Shown: piece after piece, positions 1-6,811 of the stretch
Layout: the number at the start of each line of letters is the position of its first letter
Position numbering within the stretch: position 1 is the first letter of the stretch
Assembly: GCA_027490345.1 (NCBI GenBank)
Contig: JAIXYF010000196.1
Span: forward strand, 1-8,073
Origin: Novosphingobium sp.
Lineage (GTDB): Bacteria > Pseudomonadota > Alphaproteobacteria > Sphingomonadales > Sphingomonadaceae
Direction: 5' to 3'
DNA: 8,073 bases
Translations under genes and position numbers: made by a program
The notes under the pieces: model-generated
The model's database searches: none
The model's input: the letters and a program-made list of their open reading frames with translations, nothing else
What the model was told of the DNA's origin: nothing

Positions 1-1230
1 CCCGTCGACATGATAGCGCTCGGCCCAGAACAGCGCGTTGTTGACCAGGAAGCTGGACACCTCTCGCCGCCCGAAATTGTAGATCGCGGTCTGCCAATCG
101 GGGTGGAAGCCAAGGCGCGGATCGGCATGTTCATACAGCTCGGTCCCGTCAAACCTTGCCAGCCCATGCGTATCGACCGGGAAGTGCGCGGGCACCCAAT
201 CGATCAGCACGCCCACGCCCGCGCGGTGCGCGCCGTCGACAAACCGGGCAAAGCCCTCCGGCTCGCCAAACCGGGCAGATGGGGCAAACAAGCCGGTGGT
301 CTGATAGCCCCAGCTGGGATCGTAGGGATGCTCGGAAACGGGCAGAAACTCGATATGGGTAAAGCCCATCTCGATCACATAGGGGATCAGCCGGTCGGCC
401 AGCTCGTCCCAGCTGTAGAACTCGCGGCCCCCGTTTGTGGCATCATCCGGCTTCTGCCATGATCCGGGATGGACCTCGTAGATCGAAATTGGCACCCGGC
501 GCGGGTCGATCTTCGCCCAGTTCGCGCGGTGCGCCGCATCGCCCCATTCATGCGCATCGGGCGCGGCGATCACGCTGGCCGTGGCGGGACGCAGTTCGGA
601 TCGGAACGCGAAGGGATCGGCCTTGAGCGGCTGCACTGTGCCGCCGGGGCCAACCACGCGGTACTTGTAGGCGCACCCGGCTTCGATATCGGGTAGGAAC
701 ACTTCCCACACGCCGATGTCCGCGCGCCGCCGCATCGGATGGCGACGCCCGTCCCAATCGTTGAAATCGCCGACCACGCAAACCAGCTCGGCATTGGGCG
801 CCCACACCGCAAAGTGCACGCCGCGCGCGCCCTCATGATCAATGACATGCGCGCCCAGCTTGTCGAACAACCTGAGGTGCGTGCCCTCGTTTATCAGGAA
901 ATCATCGAGCGGCCCCAGAACCGGGCCGAAGGAATAGGGGTCTGTCACCCACCATTCGTGTCCGGCCCCCCCAGCTGATTGGGCCGTGCAGCGATACTTC
1001 ACCGGCTGGCGCGTCCCAGCAACATGGCCCTCAAACAACCCGCGATCATCAATCCGCGTCAATGCGCCTAGCGCTTCGCCGCTTAGTGAATGTGCCTCCG
1101 CCGTTTCCGCCCCCGGCAGCACCGCCCGGGCAAACGCACCGCCCGGCCCTTCGTGAATGCCCAGCAGGGCAAACGGATCGGCATGGGTTCCGTTCAGCAG
1201 GGCTTCGAGCGCGGCGGGAGAGGGTTTCAT
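1..1230 (-). CDS. glgB: 1,4-alpha-glucan branching enzyme GlgB, 3' end cut off by the window
   Basis: GlgB makes the alpha-1,6 branches of glycogen by cutting an alpha-1,4 chain and moving the piece; it acts in the cytoplasm. The 410 residues present are open to the window edge. Residues about 5-110 form the N-terminal module typical of long GlgB proteins (HADPFALLG at 17-25). About 137-192 is a CBM48 carbohydrate-binding module (FAVWAPNA, VVGDFNDWDG). From about 248 the GH13 barrel begins (SIYEVHPGSW, then the VSEHPYDPSWGYQ segment at 298-310). GH13 conserved region I is seen as DWVPAHF at 344-350. The sequence stops at YHVDG, which in this family directly precedes the LRVDAV segment carrying the nucleophilic Asp, so neither catalytic acid is visible. 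Full proteins are about 720-740 aa, so roughly 320 residues are missing. The ATG overlaps the glgP stop as ATGA, indicating translational coupling. Confidence 0.97.
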   Translation of the reverse strand, partial: MKPSPAALEALLNGTHADPFALLGIHEGPGGAFARAVLPGAETAEAHSLSGEALGALTRIDDRGLFEGHVAGTRQPVKYRCTAQSAGGAGHEWWVTDPYSFGPVLGPLDDFLINEGTHLRLFDKLGAHVIDHEGARGVHFAVWAPNAELVCVVGDFNDWDGRRHPMRRRADIGVWEVFLPDIEAGCAYKYRVVGPGGTVQPLKADPFAFRSELRPATASVIAAPDAHEWGDAAHRANWAKIDPRRVPISIYEVHPGSWQKPDDATNGGREFYSWDELADRLIPYVIEMGFTHIEFLPVSEHPYDPSWGYQTTGLFAPSARFGEPEGFARFVDGAHRAGVGVLIDWVPAHFPVDTHGLARFDGTELYEHADPRLGFHPDWQTAIYNFGRREVSSFLVNNALFWAERYHVDG

Positions 1231-3677
1231 GAAGCCGGACCAACTCCCCAGATATCGCGGGCATATTCGCCAATCGTGCGGTCAGAGGAAAACCAGCCGA
1301 CATTGGCGATATTGCGGATCGCCTTTTCGCGCCATCCGGCCTGGTCTTCCCACAAGCGGTCCACCCGGCGCTGCGCCGCGTGATAGGCATCGAAATCGGC
1401 GGCGACCATGAACCAGTCATGCTCATAGATCCCGCCCATGAGGCCGGCATAGCGCGCGGGATCATCGGGTGAAAACACGCCCGTGGCAATGGCCGAAACA
1501 GCCTGCTGCAATTCGCGGCTCGCTTCGATCACCGAGCGCGGATCATACCCCCCGGCGCGCTTTTCCGCCACTTCATCTGCGGTCAGTCCGAAGATCACGA
1601 TGTTCTCATCGCCCACCCGGTCCTTGATCTCGACATTCGCGCCGTCCAGCGTGCCGATGGTCAGCGCGCCGTTCAGCGCAAACTTCATGTTGCCGGTGCC
1701 GGAAGCTTCCATGCCCGCCGTGCTGATCTGTTCCGAAAGGTCCGCCGCCGGAATGATCCGCTCAGCCTTCGAAACGTTGTAATCGGGCATGAACACGACC
1801 TTGAGCAGCCCGCCCACCGAAGGATCGGCATTGATCCGCCGCGCAATGTCGCTCGCCAGTTTGATGACCAGCTTGGCGTTGTGATAGCTCGATGCCGCCT
1901 TGCCGCCGAAGATTTTGACCCGGGGCACCCAATCGCGCTCCGGATGGCTGCGGATCTGATCGTAAAGCGCCACCGTCTCGATCAGATTGAGCAGCTGGCG
2001 CTTGTATTCGTGGATGCGCTTGATCTGCACATCGAACAGCGCATCGGGATCGAGCCGGATGCCCATTGTCTGGCGCACATAGCCCGCCAGCGCCACCTTG
2101 TTGGCGCGCTTCACTTCGGCGATCCGCTCACCCAGTGCGGCGTCTCCGGCCAAGGCATTGAGGTCCGAAAGCTTTTCCGCGTCATCGAGGAACGCCGGGC
2201 CGATCGCATCGGTAATCACCCCGACAAGGCCCGGATTGCACTGCTGCAACCAGCGGCGCGGAGTGACGCCATTGGTCTTGTTGTTGATCCGCGCGGGATA
2301 CAGCGCGTGAAGATCGGAAAACACGGTGGACTTCATCAGCTCGGTGTGGAGCGCGGCCACCCCGTTCACGCTGTGCGCGCCCACGAACGCAAGGTTCGCC
2401 ATGCGCACGCGCCGTTCGCCGCCTTCGTCGATCAGGCTGATTGCGGCAATTGCGCGCTCGTCCAGCCCGGCCTTGCGCGCTTCGCGCAGCACGCGGCTGT
2501 TGATCGCATAGATGATCTGCATGTGGCGCGGCAGCAGCCGTTCGAACAAGGGCAGGGGCCAGCTTTCCAGCGCTTCGGGCAGCAGGGTGTGGTTGGTATA
2601 GGCCACCGTGCGGCGCGTCAGTTCCCACGCTTCGCCAAAATCCAGCCCATGCACATCGACCAGCAGACGCATGATTTCCGCCACGGCCACCGCCGGGTGC
2701 GTATCGTTCAGCTGGATCGCCGCTTTGTCCGGCAGGCTGGTGATATTGCCATGCGTCTGCACATGGCGGCGCACGATGTCCTGGATGGATGCGGAGGTGA
2801 AGAAGTACTCCTGCCGCAGCCGCAGTTCCTGCCCTGCCGGGCTGGAATCCGCCGGATAGAGCACGCGCACCAGCGTTTCGGCGCGCACTTCCTCGGCCAG
2901 CGCCCCGGTGTAATCGCCTGCATTGAAGGCATCGAGGCGAATGGGATCGAGCGCGCTCGCGGTCCACAGACGCAGCGTGTTGACCCGTTTGCCGCGCCAG
3001 CCCACTACCGGCGTATCGACGGCGGAGGCTTCCACGTGCTCGGCGGGCAACCATTCCACCCGGTCACCCTTGTCCACCACTTCGCCGCCGAAGCCGATGC
3101 GGTAGGCGCTTTCCCGGCGGTCAAATTCCCAGGGGTTGCCGTGGCTCAGCCAGGTTTCGGGCAGTTCCACCTGCCAGCCATCATCGAGCCGCTGGCGGAA
3201 CATGCCGTTTACATAGCGGATGCCGTAGCCGTACGCCGGGATATCGAGGCTGGCGAGGCTTTCCATGAAACATGCGGCGAGGCGGCCAAGTCCGCCATTG
3301 CCCAGCGCTGCATCCGGCTCCAGATCCTCGATCGCCGAAAGATCGAAGCCATAGGAGCGCAGCGCTTTTTCCATTTCGCGCGTGAGGCCCATGTTCGAAA
3401 GCGCATCGCGCAGCAGCCGTCCGATCAGGAATTCGAGGCTGAGGTAATAGACTCGCTTGCCCGCAGCCTCATAAGTGCGGTGCGTCGATTCCATCCACTG
3501 ATCGATGACCTTATCGCGCAAGGTCAGCACCGTGGCGGTGAACCAGTCGTTCGGTGTGGCGGAATGCACGTCCTTGCCCACGCGCTTGCGCAGCACATCA
3601 AGGATATGGGCCTGCATGTCGGATGGATCGGTGCGCGGTGCACTGGTGGCGGACTGGTCACTCTGATCGGGGCGCAC
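1227..3677 (-). CDS. glgP: Glycogen phosphorylase GlgP (GT35), complete, 816 aa
   Basis: GlgP releases glucose-1-phosphate from the non-reducing ends of glycogen with inorganic phosphate, using pyridoxal phosphate; it is cytoplasmic. Length (816 aa) is normal for the family. Visible family blocks are YYLSLEFLIGR at 77-87, GNGGLGRLAACF at 126-137, NDTHPA at 324-329, PEALE at 367-371, NKTNGVTPRRW at 466-476 and KRIHEYKRQ at 553-561. The PLP site EASGTGNMKF lies at 657-666 with the Schiff-base lysine at K665, so the enzyme looks intact. The start is GTG at 3677, preferred over ATG at 3617 (residue 21) because AGAGGAG lies 9 nt upstream of the GTG and no such site precedes the ATG. This gives a polar, Ser/Asp-rich 20-residue N-terminal tail. 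It is first in a glgP-glgB operon with a 4-nt overlap; further glg genes may lie to the left but are not seen. Confidence 0.98.
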   Translation of the reverse strand: MRPDQSDQSATSAPRTDPSDMQAHILDVLRKRVGKDVHSATPNDWFTATVLTLRDKVIDQWMESTHRTYEAAGKRVYYLSLEFLIGRLLRDALSNMGLTREMEKALRSYGFDLSAIEDLEPDAALGNGGLGRLAACFMESLASLDIPAYGYGIRYVNGMFRQRLDDGWQVELPETWLSHGNPWEFDRRESAYRIGFGGEVVDKGDRVEWLPAEHVEASAVDTPVVGWRGKRVNTLRLWTASALDPIRLDAFNAGDYTGALAEEVRAETLVRVLYPADSSPAGQELRLRQEYFFTSASIQDIVRRHVQTHGNITSLPDKAAIQLNDTHPAVAVAEIMRLLVDVHGLDFGEAWELTRRTVAYTNHTLLPEALESWPLPLFERLLPRHMQIIYAINSRVLREARKAGLDERAIAAISLIDEGGERRVRMANLAFVGAHSVNGVAALHTELMKSTVFSDLHALYPARINNKTNGVTPRRWLQQCNPGLVGVITDAIGPAFLDDAEKLSDLNALAGDAALGERIAEVKRANKVALAGYVRQTMGIRLDPDALFDVQIKRIHEYKRQLLNLIETVALYDQIRSHPERDWVPRVKIFGGKAASSYHNAKLVIKLASDIARRINADPSVGGLLKVVFMPDYNVSKAERIIPAADLSEQISTAGMEASGTGNMKFALNGALTIGTLDGANVEIKDRVGDENIVIFGLTADEVAEKRAGGYDPRSVIEASRELQQAVSAIATGVFSPDDPARYAGLMGGIYEHDWFMVAADFDAYHAAQRRVDRLWEDQAGWREKAIRNIANVGWFSSDRTIGEYARDIWGVGPAS

Positions 3678-3686
3678 GGATCGTCA

Positions 3687-3693
3687 CTCCTCT
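3687..3693 (-). promoter_or_regulatory. Ribosome binding site that fixes the GTG start of glgP
   Basis: On the minus strand AGAGGAG stands 9 nt before the GTG at 3677. It is the only good Shine-Dalgarno match near the glgP start and decides for the GTG over the in-frame ATG at 3617. Confidence 0.7.
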
Positions 3694-3775
3694 GGGCAGG
3701 CACGGCAACGCACGGGCTTCTGATGCGGCCCTCGCTTCGGCGTCCTGATGGTATCCGGCCTCCCCCGGTTCTTCT

Positions 3776-3794
3776 CCTCGCAGACTAGGCGAGG
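3776..3794. repeat. Inverted repeat CCTCGC-N7-GCGAGG in the glgP upstream gap
   Basis: The 225-bp gap 3678-3902 holds no convincing gene. It carries this perfect 6-bp inverted repeat about 100 bp before the glgP start. It also holds a 5-bp repeat (GGTCG at 3881-3885, CGACC at 3894-3898) just after the ridA-like stop. Neither is followed by a T-run, so they are not clear intrinsic terminators. The first could be an operator or leader hairpin for the glgP-glgB operon. I found no sigma-70 promoter good enough to call in this gap. Confidence 0.3.
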
Positions 3795-3902
3795 GAAGTC
3801 ACTTACGGCAAGCCACCTCGCATCGAGCAAGAGACCGATGCGCTGCGCGTGTCCAAGAGAATACGATTGCGATGGAGTGCGGTCGATCCGTTCCGACCCT
3901 TG

Positions 3903-4409
3903 TCAGCGCTTCTTTGCGGCGATCGCCTCGATCTCGATCAGGAAGTAGGGGCCTGCCAGCGCTGCCACCTGAAAGGTTGATCGCGCCACCGTATTGGGGT
4001 TTTCGGCGGTCTTGAAGAACTGCTTGAAGCCCTCGTTTGCGCCAGCAAAGTCCATTTTGCCAAGCTTTGGATCGGCCGCGACAAACAGTGTCAACTTGAT
4101 CACGTCCGACATCGCATAGCCGCGCCCTTCGAGGATCGTCTTGATCCGGTTCAGCGTGCTGATCGTCTGGGTCTTGGTATCGCCGAGGTCCTCGATTGAT
4201 TTCACGTCGGCAAACGTCTTGGTCGGATCGATTGGCGAGGCGAGCTGGCCGGAAAGATAGAACAAGTCCGTGCCTGCCTTCACATCCGCCCCGTCAAGGA
4301 TCAGCGATTGCGGATTGCTCTGCACGCGAGTCACTTGGGCATGGGCGGGCGCGGCAAGAGCGAGTGCGGCAACGGCGAGTGCGGCGGCAGAGATCAACGC
4401 GGTACGCAT
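3903..4409 (-). CDS. Exported RidA-family (YjgF/YER057c/UK114) imine/enamine deaminase
   Basis: RidA proteins hydrolyse reactive imines/enamines to ketones and ammonia. This 168-aa protein begins with a clear Sec signal peptide: MRT, an Ala/Leu-rich core at about 4-20, and cleavage predicted after PAHA (residue 24). It should therefore work in the periplasm, whereas most RidA proteins are cytosolic. The mature part of about 144 aa spans one RidA domain: LFYLSGQLA at 49-57, GYAMSDVIKLTLFV at 97-110, and the family arginine R143 in ARSTFQVA. E159 lies in the C-terminal IEIEAIA and appears to match E120 of E. coli RidA, so the active-site residues look kept. The ATG at 4409 is preferred to the ATG at 4475 because it puts the signal peptide at the N terminus and follows GGGGGA. 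It is divergent from the cytochrome and amine oxidase genes, which suggests it handles the imine they form. Domain assignment is firm; the true substrate is unknown. Confidence 0.9.
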   Translation of the reverse strand: MRTALISAAALAVAALALAAPAHAQVTRVQSNPQSLILDGADVKAGTDLFYLSGQLASPIDPTKTFADVKSIEDLGDTKTQTISTLNRIKTILEGRGYAMSDVIKLTLFVAADPKLGKMDFAGANEGFKQFFKTAENPNTVARSTFQVAALAGPYFLIEIEAIAAKKR

Positions 4410-4445
4410 ATGTGGTTCCCCCAAGAAGGTGATCGGCGGACGATA

Positions 4446-4458
4446 GCGCGTCACGCGC
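4446..4458. promoter_or_regulatory. 13-bp perfect palindrome, candidate operator in the divergent promoter region
   Basis: GCGCGT-C-ACGCGC has two perfect 6-bp arms. It lies 3 bp downstream of the candidate ridA -10 box (4467-4462 on the minus strand) and so covers the likely transcription start. The position fits a repressor site for the ridA gene and perhaps for the divergent cytochrome/amine oxidase genes. No regulator gene is present in the window. GC-rich chance palindromes of this size do occur. Confidence 0.35.
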
Positions 4459-4461
4459 CGG

Positions 4462-4490
4462 ATCATAAGCCCCAATTCGCAGCTGCAAAA
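4462..4490 (-). promoter_or_regulatory. Candidate promoter of the exported ridA-like gene
   Basis: On the minus strand TATGAT (4467-4462) matches five of six bases of the -10 consensus. The best -35 at 17-bp spacing is TTTTGC (4490-4485), which is weak. The predicted start near 4455 gives a leader of about 46 nt before the ATG at 4409. Confidence 0.35.
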
Positions 4491-4569
4491 GCCCCGGTCT
4501 GGGGTGGGTGCTTGCGGCGCGGTGCCCTAAAGGTCGGGGCTCCGATGTACTGGTCCAGCAATATTTGCA

Positions 4570-4597
4570 TTGACGGCGCTGCAATGCAGCATAGCAT
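4570..4597 (+). promoter_or_regulatory. Candidate promoter of the cytochrome c/amine oxidase operon
   Basis: TTGACG (4570-4575, five of six -35 bases) is followed after 16 bp by TAGCAT (4592-4597, four of six -10 bases). Transcription would then start near 4604. That is downstream of the ATG codons at 4545 and 4584 and would favour a TTG start at 4638, which is preceded by AGGAG at 4620-4624. Confidence 0.25.
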
Positions 4598-5081
4598 ATT
4601 CGGGTCGTCCGACGAATGCAGGAGTGGGGGCAAGATCTTGCCGGGATTTCGAGGGGCCTCCTTGTTCGCCGCCGGTCTTGCGCTGGCCGTTTCCCTTGCG
4701 CTCGGTAGCCCCGGACAAGCGCAGGATCGTGGCGGCGGCTCTTCGGTCGCGGTTGCGGACGAAGGGCGCGAGATTTACGAACAGATATGCCAATCCTGCC
4801 ACATGGCCGATGCAAAGGGCGGCGGTGTGCCCGGAGCGATGTTCCCCACTCTCGCCGGGAATCCGCGCCTTGCAGACCATGATTATGCCAGCATCGTTGT
4901 GCTCAAGGGGCGTGGCGGCATGCCGTGGTTCTCGGGCATGCTGACCCGGCCCCAGATCGCCGCGGTGATCAATTACGTGCGCGGACATTTCAACGCCTAT
5001 CCCGATACGGTCACTGTCGCTGATCTTGACCGTATCACGATCGACAATCCGCCTGTGCCCGATTGCAATTGCGGCCACTGA
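4584..5081 (+). CDS. Exported mono-haem c-type cytochrome, likely electron acceptor of the amine oxidase
   Basis: This is a small class I cytochrome c that should carry electrons in the periplasm. Counting from the ATG at 4584 (165 aa), a hydrophobic signal segment spans about 26-42, with cleavage likely near GQAQ (44-47). The haem site CQSCH is at 69-73, followed by the Gly-rich stretch and PTLAGNP at 88-94. GRGGMPWFSG at 109-118 supplies the likely sixth ligand M113, and the helix QIAAVINYVRGHF follows. The protein ends in an odd DCNCGH tail that is not a second haem motif. The start is uncertain: ATG 4545, ATG 4584 or TTG 4638. The TTG gives the most ordinary signal peptide (about 28 aa) and has AGGAG upstream; I list the middle ATG as a compromise. 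The amine oxidase gene follows 52 bp downstream on the same strand, so they are probably cotranscribed. Confidence 0.88.
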   Translation: MQHSIFGSSDECRSGGKILPGFRGASLFAAGLALAVSLALGSPGQAQDRGGGSSVAVADEGREIYEQICQSCHMADAKGGGVPGAMFPTLAGNPRLADHDYASIVVLKGRGGMPWFSGMLTRPQIAAVINYVRGHFNAYPDTVTVADLDRITIDNPPVPDCNCGH

Positions 5082-5133
5082 TGCCGGCCCATCCGCGCCT
5101 TTCGCCCCCCCTGCGTCTTGTGAAAGTTCTAGC

Positions 5134-6723
5134 ATGAGCCATCCGATCCTGCCGCAGACCCGCCGCGATTTGCTCTCGATGATCGGCAAGGTCGGCGGCG
5201 GCGCGGCGCTCTACCAGGCGATGACGGCGCTGGGCCATGCGGCGGAATCGCAGTTCACCGGCCCGCCGCAGCTTTCGGGAGCCAGGCCGGGGGCCTCAGT
5301 GCTGGTACTCGGCGCAGGGCTGGCAGGCATGCTGGCTGCTTATGAGCTGACAAAGGCGGGCTACAAGGTCCAGATTCTCGAAGTGCAGACCCGCGCGGGC
5401 GGGCGCAACATGACCTTGCGCGGCGGCAATACTGTCTCTGAGCTGGGCTCGGTTCAGAAGGTCGGTTTTTCTCCCGGCAACTATCTCAATCCCGGGCCGT
5501 GGCGCATTCCCCATCATCACCGCACCGTGATTCATTATTGCAAGCAGTTTGGTGTCGAGCTTGAACCGTTCCTGCAAACCAACCACAACGCCTTTGTCCA
5601 CCGCAAAGCGGCGTTCGGCGGCAAGCCGCAGCGCTTCCGCGACCTCACGATCGACTGGAAAGGCCATGTCTCCGAACTGCTCGGCAAGGCGCTGAATGCC
5701 GGGGCGCTGGATCAGGCGGTTTCGGCACCAGACAAGGCTAGGCTGCTTGAGGCGATGCGCAGCTGGGGCGTGCTCGACAAGAACATGGCCTATGTGAAGA
5801 GCGACAAGCTGGGCGAGCAGCGCGGCTGGGAGCGAGCACCGGGCGGCGGGGTGAGCGGTGCCCCCATTCCCAACGATCCCTCCAGCCTTGGCGATACGCT
5901 CGATAGCCGGATCTGGGAGCAGCTGGGTTTTTTCGCCGAGCATGTGATGCAGCCCGCAATGTTTCAGGCCAAGGGCGGGATGGATCATATCGGCAAGGCG
6001 TTCAAGGCGCGGGTGGCCAAACTTATCCGCTATGGCACACGGGTCAGCCGGATCGCGCAGGACGAGCGCGGCGTAACTGCCTCGTGGACCGATGCGAAGT
6101 CTGGCGCCACTGGTGAAACGCGGGCCGACTGGATGGTCTGCACCATTCCCGCGGCAGTACTGAGCCAGATCGACCTGCAAGTTTCCGACGGCAAGAGGGC
6201 GGCGATCAAGGCGCTGCCTTATGGCAATTCGGTGAAGATCGGGCTCGAAATGAAACGCCGCTTCTGGGAAACCGAGGATGCGATCTATGGCGGCAGCTCG
6301 TTCACCGATCAGGCGATCGGCCTTGTCAGCTATCCAGGCCACGGCTGCTTCAGCGATGGCCCGGCGGTCCTGCTCGGTGCCTATCCCTTCGGCGTGGGTG
6401 CCTATATCCTCGCAGGGATGACGCCGGAAAAGCGCATCCAGGCCGCGCTCGAACAAGGTTCAGTGTTCCATCCCGCGCACTACAAGTCCGAATTCCTGTC
6501 TGGCGCGAGCGTCGCGTGGAACCGCATGCCCTGGATCCTTGGCTGCTGCGCCATGTGGACTGAGGAAAGCCGCGCGGCGCATTATCAGGATCTTGTTGCC
6601 ATGGACGGGCGCATTGTCCTGGCGGGTGAGCATTGCTCCTATTATGGCTGCTGGCAGGAAGGCGCGCTGCTCTCCGCGCTCGACGCGATAACGCGCCTGC
6701 ACCAGCGGGCATTGGCCACCTGA
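5134..6723 (+). CDS. Tat-exported flavin monoamine oxidase-family enzyme (FAD-dependent), 529 aa
   Basis: This is a GMC-unrelated, MAO/L-amino-acid-oxidase-type flavoenzyme (COG1231 style) expected to oxidise an amine to an imine. The N terminus carries a twin-arginine signal (TRRDLL at 9-14, then a mild hydrophobic stretch and AxA-like sites near 34-37), so the folded FAD protein goes to the periplasm. The FAD Rossmann motif VLGAGLAGM is at 58-66, with E83 and RAGGR at 87-91 binding the adenosine part. KGGMDHIGKAF at 280-290 is typical of the family. C-terminal FAD contacts are LAGEH (496-500) and WQEGALLSALDAI (507-519). C471 in LGCC falls, by my ungapped alignment from memory, where MAO-A/B bind FAD covalently. 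The ATG at 5134 is chosen because it starts the Tat signal; GAAAG upstream is a weak ribosome site. The cytochrome gene upstream and the exported RidA suggest a dehydrogenase rather than an H2O2-forming oxidase. Substrate unknown. Confidence 0.92.
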   Translation: MSHPILPQTRRDLLSMIGKVGGGAALYQAMTALGHAAESQFTGPPQLSGARPGASVLVLGAGLAGMLAAYELTKAGYKVQILEVQTRAGGRNMTLRGGNTVSELGSVQKVGFSPGNYLNPGPWRIPHHHRTVIHYCKQFGVELEPFLQTNHNAFVHRKAAFGGKPQRFRDLTIDWKGHVSELLGKALNAGALDQAVSAPDKARLLEAMRSWGVLDKNMAYVKSDKLGEQRGWERAPGGGVSGAPIPNDPSSLGDTLDSRIWEQLGFFAEHVMQPAMFQAKGGMDHIGKAFKARVAKLIRYGTRVSRIAQDERGVTASWTDAKSGATGETRADWMVCTIPAAVLSQIDLQVSDGKRAAIKALPYGNSVKIGLEMKRRFWETEDAIYGGSSFTDQAIGLVSYPGHGCFSDGPAVLLGAYPFGVGAYILAGMTPEKRIQAALEQGSVFHPAHYKSEFLSGASVAWNRMPWILGCCAMWTEESRAAHYQDLVAMDGRIVLAGEHCSYYGCWQEGALLSALDAITRLHQRALAT

Positions 6724-6773
6724 GGCTGGACTGGGCTGGACGGGGCCGGACCGGGGGGCTGGACGCGGAGGGG
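6722..6773 (+). repeat. G-rich imperfect tandem repeat after the amine oxidase gene
   Basis: Directly from the stop codon, a 10-13-bp unit close to GGCTGGAC is repeated about four times with drift (GGCTGGAC, GGCTGGAC, GGCCGGAC, GGCTGGAC). The plus strand has four G-runs of three or more (6733-6735, 6742-6745, 6753-6758, 6770-6773) separated by 6, 7 and 11 nt, a possible G-quadruplex in the mRNA or coding strand. No ordinary terminator is seen in the 88-bp gap. Confidence 0.55.
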
Positions 6774-6811
6774 CGGCTGAGGCATCGACATGGGCGGGAG
6801 AACGAACGCCC

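Noticed and set aside
1881..3788. 635-aa plus-strand open frame opposite glgP
   Set aside because: It lies almost fully antisense to an intact GlgP with all family motifs. Its His/Arg/Gln-rich product shows no domain, as expected of the mirror frame in GC-rich DNA.
3881..3898. GGTCG/CGACC repeat as a terminator of the ridA-like gene
   Set aside because: Only five base pairs with an 8-nt loop and no U-run after it on the minus strand.
4308..4583. Longer N terminus for the cytochrome (start at 4308)
   Set aside because: It would overlap the divergent ridA-like gene and its promoter and would put the signal peptide more than 115 residues inside the protein.
5026..5133. Longer N terminus for the amine oxidase
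   Set aside because: It would overlap the cytochrome CDS and bury the twin-arginine signal that begins naturally at 5134.
4527..5189. 220-aa minus-strand open frame opposite the cytochrome gene
   Set aside because: Antisense to a gene with a clear CQSCH haem site; the product has no recognisable family.
5296..6456. 386-aa minus-strand open frame opposite the amine oxidase
   Set aside because: Mirror-frame product without motifs, inside an intact flavoenzyme gene.
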